Shown here: positions 1 to 6,279 of the stretch, piece after piece | Numbering within the stretch: position 1 is the first letter of the stretch | Layout of the letters: each line of letters begins with the position of its first letter | NCBI GenBank assembly: GCA_045617825.1 | Contig: JAZLJI010000064.1 | Span: 1-11,867 of the forward strand | Source: UBA6987 sp045617825 | GTDB taxonomy: Bacteria; Bacillota; Clostridia; Lachnospirales; Lachnospiraceae | Length of the DNA stretch: 11,867 nt | Direction of reading: 5' to 3' | Notes under the pieces: generated by a model | Told to the model about the DNA's origin: nothing | The model's database searches: none | What the model saw: the letters and a program-made list of their open reading frames with translations, nothing else | Position numbers and translations under genes: made by a program

Positions 1-150
1 ATGCGGAGGCGGGCGCCGGTTTATTTGCCGGGAAGGATACTGCGCAGGAAGCCGTCGGGGGATGCGCTGAGGCTGCAGCGGCAGGACGTAAAGGCAGGAA
101 GCACCGGCGGCAGGAAGCTGTCTGCAGCGCGGACTCATTTACCGGAATAA
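1..150 (+). other. Possible 3' tail of an upstream gene (unresolved)
   Basis: The window opens inside an open frame that ends in TAA at 148-150, just before the AT-rich promoter region of the next gene. The frame is Arg-rich and matches no family I know. A second frame (from base 3) is also open but runs on into the following gene, so it is less likely to be coding. The stretch may be the end of an upstream gene or simply GC-rich intergenic DNA. It holds three copies of the 9-mer GCAGGAAGC. Confidence 0.2.
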
Positions 151-173
151 ATGAATTATGCAATTCTTTGAAA

Positions 174-202
174 TTGATGTGCATAAGAGTTCATGGTATA
201 AC
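174..202 (+). promoter_or_regulatory. Sigma-A-type promoter of the ceramidase-like lipoprotein gene
   Basis: The -35 box is TTGATG (174-179) and the -10 box is TATAAC (197-202), with a 17-bp spacer. The start point would be near 209, giving a leader of about 30 nt. The region is AT-rich against a GC-rich background. A second TTGAAA at 168-173 is too far from the -10 box to fit. The match was made by eye. Confidence 0.6.
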
Positions 203-237
203 TGATCCGGAAATGTCTTTTGCGAAGGGGGACATAC

Positions 238-2922
238 ATGAAGTCGTTAAGAAAACAATGGTTGGCTCTGCTGCTTGGCCTGGCCCTGGTACTGGGGCTT
301 TCGGCCTGCGGCGGAAACGGCAAAGAGACAGAGGCTTCCTCACAGGGCACCGAAGCGGCGCCTCAGGAAAGCACTGCGCAGACGGAGACTGCGGAAAGCA
401 GTACTCCGGCGGTAACTGCCGCGGAAACGGAAGAATCGAAGACCATGACGGAGGCGGAGCTGCGCGCAGCCATCGTGGCGGCGGCAAAGGCCTCTGCTGC
501 CGCGGATGAGATCGGCCGGCTGAAGGACGCGCTGACGGCGGTCGGGGTCGACGCGGCGGAGATCATCTCCGGCGGAGATCTGATGAAGACCTCTCTGGTG
601 GAACTCTTGCCCGGCATCGCCGCGGAGGCCCCGGACAGTCTGACAGAGCTGTTCGACTGGATGACCGCTGACTGGGACGGCGGCTATACCAGGCTGCAGG
701 AGGACCTGATCACGCCCGAAAAGCGGGAGGAGCGTCTGGCCGACTACAATGACTTTACCAATACCCGCGAGATCATCGAATATTACAATACCCCTCAGCA
801 GGTGCTCAGGGCCTACGCGAAGGCCAAGCCCGGCGATCTGCTGCTGGGGGTCCTGCCGGCGAAGGACAGCAGCAAGATCAAGCTGGCTGCCGTCATCGCC
901 GGGGTCGAAGCGGTCTTTCTGCCGGACGGGGTCAACGTGGATCCCGAGGAAAGCCGGTTCATCCTGATTAGGGAGAACGGCGAGGAGAAGGAGCTGAGCT
1001 TCCGGATGGCATTTGCCGTGGATCTCGCGCTGCCTTATCTCTTTACCGCGGTGGAGCAGGTGCGGGAGGGGACGGAGGAGGCGGCTGTCAGGACCGCGGA
1101 AAAGGCCCCGCTCCCGGATGATCCTCAGCTGCGGATCGGCTTCGGCCGGTCGGATATCACCTCCGACATGCAGCTTCCCCTGGCGGGCTACGGCAATACC
1201 GCGAGCCGCATGTCCGATACCACCCTGACGCCGGAGGACCGGCTGACGGCTACGGCCATCGCCCTGTCCGACGGCAGCAATACCCAGCTGCTGTTTACCA
1301 TGGATACCATCCGGGTGCCTACGGAATGGAGCAATCTGGCGGCGTCGGCCATTGAGCAGGAGACCGGCATCCCGGCGTCTCATATCGGGTTTTCCAGCAC
1401 CCACACCCATTCCGGTCCCGATATCGGGAATCAGGAGAGTAAGGACCAGCCGGCCAAGGCCATTACCAGCAGCCATCCGTATTTTCTGCTGTGGAAGCAG
1501 GCGCTGGTGGACGCGGCAGCGGAGGCCGTGAAGGATCTGGCGTCGGTCACGGAGACCGGGGTCGCCGTGGTGCCGGTGGAGAAGCTGAATTACGTTCGGC
1601 ATTACCGCGTGGAGGGCGGCACGATCGAGGGCTCGAATTTCGAGCCGACGGGGGGCAGCAATCTGGGGACTCCCGAGATGGCTGACGAGGACCTGCAGCT
1701 GATCCGCTTTTCCCGGGCGGACAGAAAGGACGTGGTGCTGGTGAACTGGCAGGCGCATAACAATACCGCAAGCACCTCCGGGACTGCCAGCGGAAAGGCC
1801 GGAAGACCGTACATTTCCGCCGATTACGCGGGCTATATGCGTCGCTACATGGAACAGGAGGACAGTGACTGCCTGGCGGCCTTTTTCCTGGGCGCCTCCG
1901 GCAACGTCACCCCCTCCAGAGGGCGGGAGGCCGTGCTGGAGCCCTTCCGCATCGACGAGGTGGACCGTCTGGGCGAAATGCTGGGGCGGTACGCGCTGGC
2001 GGCGATGGAGCAGCTGACGCCGGTGGAGACCGGCGCCGTGCAGGGCATGCAGGAGGCGCACGTCGCCTTTGACGACGGCTATGAGGGGACGGTGCGGAAG
2101 ATCGAGCAGAACGTCATCACCGTCGGCAGCAGCCTGGCCTTCGTGACGGCCGGCTACGAGATGTTCAACGTGAACGGCCTGGAGACCAAGGCCCGGTCGC
2201 CCTTTGCCGTCACCTTCGTGTGTACCTGCGGACAGGGCCACGAGTATATGCCGTCCTTCCAGGCGCATCATTACGCGCTCCTGGACGACAAGCAGGAAAC
2301 GGCCTACGAGGTAAAGGCAGCCCAGTGCAACGTGGTGCCCGGCACCGCGGAGGACCTGGTGGACGGTCTGGCCGGCATGCTGAAGGGCCTGTGGGAGAAT
2401 CTGGGGCTCACGGAGGAGGACAGGACCGAGATCGAGCCGCTGAAGATCGACCGCGCATCCCTCGGCCGGAGGAATCTGGCGCCGGAGGCGGTGCTCAGCT
2501 ATTCCTATAAGCGGATCACGGCCGACAAATACGATCCGGCGCTGCTGACCGACGGCAGCAAGGACACGGCGCTGACCTCGGCAGCCGGCTGGTATTTCTC
2601 CGAGGACGGCGAGCTCCTTCTGGATCTGGGCCGGGTCAGAACGGTCAGCGGGTATTGCCTTACAGGCTACTCTGATCCTACTGTCTACGGCGGTCCGAAG
2701 AGCTGGATCCTGTCGGTATCGGCAGACGGCAGCCGCTGGACGGAGCTGGATACGGTCGCGGAAAACAAGGGCAAAGCGGTGGAAAAGGATTTCCCGGAAA
2801 GCGCAGAGGCCCGGTACGTGAAGCTGAAGGTGACGGACGCCTGGGAAAATACCAAGCTGAACGCCGCGGCGAAGGAGCGGCGCGTGATCCGGATCACGGA
2901 GCTGGAGATCTGGGGAGAATAA
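238..2922 (+). CDS. Lipoprotein with neutral/alkaline ceramidase-type domain and C-terminal F5/8 type C domain
   Basis: Predicted surface-anchored amide hydrolase of the neutral ceramidase family, 894 aa. I chose ATG 238 because AAGGGG (225-230) lies 7 nt upstream and because it starts the signal peptide directly; an in-frame TTG at 220 would add six residues. The signal peptide ends in the lipobox LSAC with lipid-modified Cys24. A Thr/Glu/Ala/Ser-rich linker follows to about residue 68, then about 220 residues I do not recognise. The ceramidase-like domain starts near 299 (GFGRSDIT). Apparent zinc ligands are in THTHSGP (388-394), NWQAH (His507), AGYEMF (Glu641) and EYMPS (Tyr670). The loop that carries the serine nucleophile in true ceramidases (GDVSP) reads GNVTP (555-559), so real ceramide cleavage is uncertain. 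Residues 746-894 resemble a discoidin sugar- or surface-binding domain. Monocistronic: it has its own promoter and a terminator follows. Confidence 0.85.
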   Translation: MKSLRKQWLALLLGLALVLGLSACGGNGKETEASSQGTEAAPQESTAQTETAESSTPAVTAAETEESKTMTEAELRAAIVAAAKASAAADEIGRLKDALTAVGVDAAEIISGGDLMKTSLVELLPGIAAEAPDSLTELFDWMTADWDGGYTRLQEDLITPEKREERLADYNDFTNTREIIEYYNTPQQVLRAYAKAKPGDLLLGVLPAKDSSKIKLAAVIAGVEAVFLPDGVNVDPEESRFILIRENGEEKELSFRMAFAVDLALPYLFTAVEQVREGTEEAAVRTAEKAPLPDDPQLRIGFGRSDITSDMQLPLAGYGNTASRMSDTTLTPEDRLTATAIALSDGSNTQLLFTMDTIRVPTEWSNLAASAIEQETGIPASHIGFSSTHTHSGPDIGNQESKDQPAKAITSSHPYFLLWKQALVDAAAEAVKDLASVTETGVAVVPVEKLNYVRHYRVEGGTIEGSNFEPTGGSNLGTPEMADEDLQLIRFSRADRKDVVLVNWQAHNNTASTSGTASGKAGRPYISADYAGYMRRYMEQEDSDCLAAFFLGASGNVTPSRGREAVLEPFRIDEVDRLGEMLGRYALAAMEQLTPVETGAVQGMQEAHVAFDDGYEGTVRKIEQNVITVGSSLAFVTAGYEMFNVNGLETKARSPFAVTFVCTCGQGHEYMPSFQAHHYALLDDKQETAYEVKAAQCNVVPGTAEDLVDGLAGMLKGLWENLGLTEEDRTEIEPLKIDRASLGRRNLAPEAVLSYSYKRITADKYDPALLTDGSKDTALTSAAGWYFSEDGELLLDLGRVRTVSGYCLTGYSDPTVYGGPKSWILSVSADGSRWTELDTVAENKGKAVEKDFPESAEARYVKLKVTDAWENTKLNAAAKERRVIRITELEIWGE

Positions 2923-2952
2923 GCCTCGTAGCCTGACCGTCCGGACGCCAAA

Positions 2953-2999
2953 AAAAATCCCTGACAGCAGTTAAGCTTCAGCTGCTGTCAGGGATTTTT
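2953..2999. terminator. Bidirectional intrinsic terminator between convergent genes
   Basis: A perfect 18-bp inverted repeat (2953-2970 and 2982-2999) encloses an 11-nt loop. The GC-rich core ATCCCTGACAGCAG is flanked by an A run on the left (2950-2957) and a T run on the right (2995-2999), so the RNA from either strand has a stem followed by uridines. It lies 30 nt after the ceramidase-like lipoprotein gene and about 60 nt beyond the end of the minus-strand pair, as expected for a shared terminator. Confidence 0.9.
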
Positions 3000-3056
3000 C
3001 ATTTTCCGATACGGTCCCTTCCGCGCGGCGGGAGGGAGGCCTTCGCTGCCGGGCGA

Positions 3057-3701
3057 TCAGTCCGCCGGCTGCATCAGATATTTCAGCGTGTCCAGGGTCT
3101 GCGTATGCTCCGGAGTGCCGGCGCCGCTCCAGCCGCCGGTCGTCTCGGAGAGGGTGCAGAAGAGCGCGTAGCAGGGGCTGACTCCGTTGTAATACTGATC
3201 GAAGCGGGTGGTGCGGGCGTCGTTGTTCAGGCGGACCCCGTAGACCTCGCCGTCGATCTTCAGCAGCTGCACGTCATCACCGAAGAAGGCCTTGACCGCC
3301 GCCTCATCCAGCGCGGCAAAGGTCCCGGTATAGTCCAGGCCCTCTTCGGTCAGCGTCTTTTCGGAGAAGAGCATCACGTCCGCCATCCCCATGCTGCGGG
3401 TGACGATCATCACGTAGGAATTGTAGTCGTCCTCGTAGGCGACGTTCTCCACGGTGATCTCCCGGACCTCATCCTTCGTGATGGAGGACATATTGGCCAT
3501 GAGCTCGGCCTCCAGGCCGCCGTCGTCCAGCGCCACGACGCCCAGCGCGGACAGCCGCACCTTTTCCTCCGGCTGCGGCTTGATGATCCCGTTGAACAGG
3601 GTGCCCCAGACGCAGCAGATGACGAGGGCGGAGAGAAAATACATCCACCAGTCGTAGGAGAGGTGGTTCTTGAATTCTTTGGTCTTGGTCCAGGCAAACA
3701 T
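3057..3701 (-). CDS. Unrecognised membrane-anchored protein
   Basis: A 214-aa protein that I cannot assign to a named family. One hydrophobic segment at about residues 19-40 (from WWMYFLSALVICC on) follows a short Lys-containing N-terminus. This suggests a signal anchor with the remaining 170 residues outside the cell. That part is acidic and mixed alpha/beta in character, without recognisable catalytic motifs or a lipobox. The start is well supported: AAGGAGG lies just upstream, inside the end of the preceding gene, and only one base separates the two genes. The two are therefore probably co-transcribed and translationally coupled, and their products may work together at the membrane. Similar paired membrane proteins occur in clostridia, but I know no function for them. 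Confidence 0.75.
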   Translation of the reverse strand: MFAWTKTKEFKNHLSYDWWMYFLSALVICCVWGTLFNGIIKPQPEEKVRLSALGVVALDDGGLEAELMANMSSITKDEVREITVENVAYEDDYNSYVMIVTRSMGMADVMLFSEKTLTEEGLDYTGTFAALDEAAVKAFFGDDVQLLKIDGEVYGVRLNNDARTTRFDQYYNGVSPCYALFCTLSETTGGWSGAGTPEHTQTLDTLKYLMQPAD

Positions 3702-3702
3702 A

Positions 3703-4170
3703 TCAGGCCTCCTCCTTGGTCAGGATCAGGTTCAGCTTCACCTGCAGCGTGACGTTCTCACCGGGGGCCAGACGAATGGCGCCGGCTTTGGCCAGGTGGA
3801 GCGGCCGGGGCTCTTCTCCGCCGGCGTCCAGCAGCACTTCCCAGCCCCACAGATCCTTGTCCCGGACCAGCTCGTCGCTCACGGACAGCACCGTGCCGGA
3901 AAGGGTCTCCCGGTTGGCCTCCCGGAAGCGCCTGAGGAGCATTTTCATGGGCTGGTACACCATCATGCCCCGGTAAATGCAGAACCAGGCCGCCGCGATC
4001 TCTAACGCGGCCACCAGCACCCCCAGCCAGAAGGCATTGGGGCGGCTGGAAAGCCGGTAGATCAGGTAACCGACTCCGATAGCCAAAACGATCAGAAGGA
4101 TAGGCACCAACAGGACCCGGCGCATTTCCTTCACGTGTTCTTCTTCACTTTTTCCCAGTATCGTCTGCAT
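3703..4170 (-). CDS. Unrecognised two-TM membrane protein
   Basis: A 155-aa protein of unknown function. I chose the ATG at 4170 because GGAG lies 8 nt upstream of it. A second in-frame ATG at 4185 would add five residues but has only a GGAG at 11 nt. After a short charged N-terminus come two hydrophobic helices (about 19-40 and 46-67). A soluble C-terminal domain of about 85 residues follows, with alternating polar and hydrophobic stretches that suggest beta structure (TLSGTVLSVSDELV, VTLQVKLNLIL). By the positive-inside rule both ends should face the cytoplasm. First gene of a two-gene unit with the membrane-anchored protein downstream. No enzyme motif was seen. Confidence 0.75.
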   Translation of the reverse strand: MQTILGKSEEEHVKEMRRVLLVPILLIVLAIGVGYLIYRLSSRPNAFWLGVLVAALEIAAAWFCIYRGMMVYQPMKMLLRRFREANRETLSGTVLSVSDELVRDKDLWGWEVLLDAGGEEPRPLHLAKAGAIRLAPGENVTLQVKLNLILTKEEA

Positions 4171-4202
4171 AGTATTTCTCCGCATCTTCAGGATGGCTCC
4201 AG

Positions 4203-4229
4203 TTTATCAAAAAGGAAGGGCTTCTTCAA
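4203..4229 (-). promoter_or_regulatory. Candidate promoter of the minus-strand gene pair
   Basis: On the minus strand TTGAAG (4229-4224) is followed after 15 bp by GATAAA (4208-4203), upstream of the two-TM protein gene. Each box matches its consensus only partly and the spacer is short, so this is tentative. It lies back to back with the plus-strand operon promoter, making 4171-4381 a divergent control region. Confidence 0.35.
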
Positions 4230-4292
4230 TGCCTCAGGCGTGAAAAAAGTCTGAACTTTTCGGAAAAAAAGACGTCCGAAAGGGATTGGGGC

Positions 4293-4321
4293 TTGTTCTT
4301 CCCCGCGGAAAGTGTTAGGAT
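4293..4321 (+). promoter_or_regulatory. Extended -10 promoter of the five-gene operon
   Basis: The -35 box is TTGTTC (4293-4298) and the -10 box is TAGGAT (4316-4321), with a 17-bp spacer. A TG at 4313-4314 makes an extended -10 element. Transcription would start near 4328, leaving a leader of about 54 nt before ATG 4382. The ribosome binding site AGGAG (4370-4374) sits 7 nt before that ATG. Confidence 0.55.
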
Positions 4322-4346
4322 AAATCCGGAAAATTCACTCCGCGGG
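4302..4346. promoter_or_regulatory. Inverted repeat flanking the operon -10 box (possible operator)
   Basis: CCCGCGGA (4302-4309) and its exact complement TCCGCGGG (4339-4346) lie either side of the -10 box. Pairing can continue inward with AGTG/CACT if two A bases bulge out. In this position a bound repressor would block RNA polymerase, or the right arm could fold in the leader RNA. No regulator gene is in the window. Confidence 0.4.
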
Positions 4347-4381
4347 CGAAGGCGCAGCGGAGAACGAAAAGGAGATAAGCT

Positions 4382-5527
4382 ATGCTGGCAATCAAAAACG
4401 TGGAACTGGTCCTGCACGATCACTATCTGCCGGAGGCAGTGCTGTTCGTAGAGGACGGCAAGATCGTAAGCTTCGGGGAAATGCGGAACACCGCGATCCC
4501 GGAGGGCTGTGAGGTATTTGACGGAGAGGGACAGTACCTGCTGCCCGGTCTGGTGGATATCCATACCCATACCTACGGGACCTACTGGTTCCATACGGAG
4601 CCCTTCAAGGCGGCTGCCATCGGCCTGGACCACGGGATCACCACGGTGATGCCGGCGGTATATTTCAGCGCGGACAGAGACACGCTGGTGGAACAGATAA
4701 AGACCATCCGGGCCGCGAAGAATGCCCCCGGCGGCGAGAACATCGGCGGTCTGTACATGGAAGCGCCCTATATGAACCCGAAATTCGGCTGTGACCGGGA
4801 ATCCAATCCCTGGTGCGGTCCCATCAAGGCGGAGGATTACATGCCGCTGCTGGAGGCGGCCGGCGAGGACGCCCGCGCCTGGGTCACCGCTCCCGAGCGG
4901 GAGGGCATCGAGGAATTCGTGAAGGCCGCCAGGAAGGCCAACCCGAGCGTGGTATTTACCGTGGGCCACAGTGAAGCCTCCCCCGCGCAGATCGAGAAGC
5001 TGATCCCCTACGGCCTGAAGATCGGCACCCACCATACCAACGCCACCGGCGACCTGCCCAAGTATCCCGAGTGCCGCGGCGTATGCGTGGACGAGACCGT
5101 CAACTATCACAGCGACATTTACGCGGAGCTGATCTCCGACAGCCGCGGTATCCACGTGGATCCCTACATGCAGCGGCTGGTGCGGAAGATAAAGGGCGAC
5201 GACCGGATCATCCTGATCTCCGACGCCTGCTACTACGAGGGCCCGGTGCCCGAGGGCGACTATGCCGGGGTGACCGACATCTGCTTTGACTTCGCCGGCG
5301 AGATTGCGGGCTCCAAGCTGACCCTGGACGTGGCCTGCCGCAACTTCATGAAGCACACCGGCGCTTCCCTGGTGGAAGTGATGAAGCTGGCTTCCTACAA
5401 TCCCTGCCAGGCGCTGGGCCTGACCGACCGGGGCGAGATCGCTCCCGGCAAACGCGCCGACCTGATCCTCGCCGACGGTAAGCTGAACGTGAAGAAGGTC
5501 TTCCTGAACGGGAAGCAGGTCCGGTAA
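4382..5527 (+). CDS. NagA-like amidohydrolase (N-acetylglucosamine-6-phosphate deacetylase family)
   Basis: A 381-aa cytoplasmic metal-dependent hydrolase, the usual length for NagA, which removes acetate from N-acetylglucosamine-6-phosphate. AGGAG precedes the ATG by 7 nt. The amidohydrolase layout is complete: N-terminal beta cap, PGLVDIHTHT with metal ligands His61 and His63, MEAP with Glu127, GHSEAS with His196, THHTNAT with His217, GIHVD with His258, and catalytic-type Asp281 in ISDA. It ends with the usual GEIAPGKRADLIL return to the cap domain. Two substrate-side motifs differ: the family's H-x-E-G-P reads Y-M-E-A-P, and the KGAH-type stretch reads KFGCDRE. The chemistry (hydrolysis of an N-acyl or related bond) is therefore likely, but the sugar is probably not plain GlcNAc-6-phosphate. 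First gene of the operon. Confidence 0.8.
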   Translation: MLAIKNVELVLHDHYLPEAVLFVEDGKIVSFGEMRNTAIPEGCEVFDGEGQYLLPGLVDIHTHTYGTYWFHTEPFKAAAIGLDHGITTVMPAVYFSADRDTLVEQIKTIRAAKNAPGGENIGGLYMEAPYMNPKFGCDRESNPWCGPIKAEDYMPLLEAAGEDARAWVTAPEREGIEEFVKAARKANPSVVFTVGHSEASPAQIEKLIPYGLKIGTHHTNATGDLPKYPECRGVCVDETVNYHSDIYAELISDSRGIHVDPYMQRLVRKIKGDDRIILISDACYYEGPVPEGDYAGVTDICFDFAGEIAGSKLTLDVACRNFMKHTGASLVEVMKLASYNPCQALGLTDRGEIAPGKRADLILADGKLNVKKVFLNGKQVR

Positions 5528-5544
5528 ATCCGCCCCGGGCTTCC

Positions 5545-5603
5545 GCAGGAGACCCGAGTGAGCGCGCAGAGCGCTGAGCGATCTTCCTGCCCCGGCAGGC
5601 AGG
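5545..5603 (+). promoter_or_regulatory. Intercistronic hairpins with alternative pairings
   Basis: In the 95-nt gap between the first two operon genes, AGCGC/GCGCT (5561-5565 with 5571-5575) forms a hairpin. It can be enclosed by GCAGGA/TCCTGC (5545-5550 with 5585-5590). The same right arm can instead form CCTGCC/GGCAGG (5586-5591 with 5598-5603). There is no U run, so this is not a standard terminator. It may affect mRNA processing or relative expression. Confidence 0.35.
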
Positions 5604-5622
5604 CTGACAGAAAGGAGCAGAA

Positions 5623-6231
5623 ATGCTGGAATATACGATCAAACGGGTGAACGGCTGGGAGGAGACGGAAACCCTTCCCTCCCTGTCCATGACCACCTCT
5701 TACCGGGGCGAATACCCGGATATCGCGCTGGAGGCCCGGGTGGGCTACGACGCGGAGCAGCTGTACGTGTATCTGAAGGCGAAGGAGGAGCATCTTCGGG
5801 CGGAGGAAAAGAATCCCCTGGGCGAATCCTGCAGCGACAGCTGCTGTGAATTCTTCTTCGGTCCTCAGGACGGCGACCTGCGTTACTTCAACGTGGAATG
5901 CAGTGCCTCCGGCTGTATTTATCTGGGCTTCGGCACCGATATCAACACCCTGATCCGGCTGATCCCGGAGCGGGGGAACGTCAACAAGCTGCTGGAGGAG
6001 CGGATCGACCTCATCCCCGGCGGTTTTGAGGTTCGTTTCGTCCTCAAGGCGGAGTTCATCCGCCGGTTCTTCCCCGACTTCCGTCTGGAGTCCGGGAGGA
6101 TCTGCCGCGGCAACGTCTATAAATGCGGCGACCTGACGGACCACCCGCACTGGCTCTCCTGGAGCCCGGTGCATCTGGAGAAGCTCAGCTTCCACTGGCC
6201 GAAGGACTTCGGCAGATTCATTCTGGAATAA
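5623..6231 (+). CDS. CBM9-like carbohydrate-binding family protein
   Basis: A 202-aa protein resembling the stand-alone family 9-type carbohydrate-binding domain. Seen in the sequence: a strand-rich N-terminal half (ALEARVGYDAEQLYVYLKA), the DSCCEFFFG segment (72-80, like the family's DSCVEFF), YFNVECSASG (88-97), and a C-terminal block with HPHWLSWSPV (174-183) followed by FHWPKDFG (190-197). This order is typical of these proteins, where the closing FHxPxxFG motif is conserved. The single domain fills the whole protein. There is no signal peptide, so it should be cytoplasmic, which is odd for a binding module; it may act as a partner subunit or a sugar-handling protein. AAAGGAG (5611-5617) lies 5 nt before ATG 5623. 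Second gene of the operon. No catalytic residues can be assigned. Confidence 0.7.
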   Translation: MLEYTIKRVNGWEETETLPSLSMTTSYRGEYPDIALEARVGYDAEQLYVYLKAKEEHLRAEEKNPLGESCSDSCCEFFFGPQDGDLRYFNVECSASGCIYLGFGTDINTLIRLIPERGNVNKLLEERIDLIPGGFEVRFVLKAEFIRRFFPDFRLESGRICRGNVYKCGDLTDHPHWLSWSPVHLEKLSFHWPKDFGRFILE

Positions 6232-6279
6232 GAAGAACGAGCATTTTCCCATCATTATCATCGCAGGAGGATTTATATT

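Noticed and set aside
168..509. Plus-strand 113-codon frame overlapping the first lipoprotein gene
   Set aside because: It has no ribosome binding site at its ATG, turns Gly/Arg-rich inside the lipoprotein gene, and conflicts with the signal peptide and linker in the other frame.
340..2271. Long open frame on the minus strand (643 codons) opposite the ceramidase-like gene
   Set aside because: It is a shadow of a GC-rich gene: the translation is rich in Arg, His, Gln and Gly with no domain, while the plus strand has a signal peptide, domain motifs, promoter and terminator.
4258..4281. TTTCGGA/TCCGAAA hairpin (4258-4264 with 4275-4281) in the divergent region, as a terminator
   Set aside because: No gene ends there and no T run follows on either strand. 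It may be incidental, although an A-rich stretch fills part of the loop.
4226..5356. 376-codon minus-strand frame opposite the amidohydrolase gene
   Set aside because: The plus strand encodes a complete amidohydrolase with all metal ligands; the minus frame has no domain.
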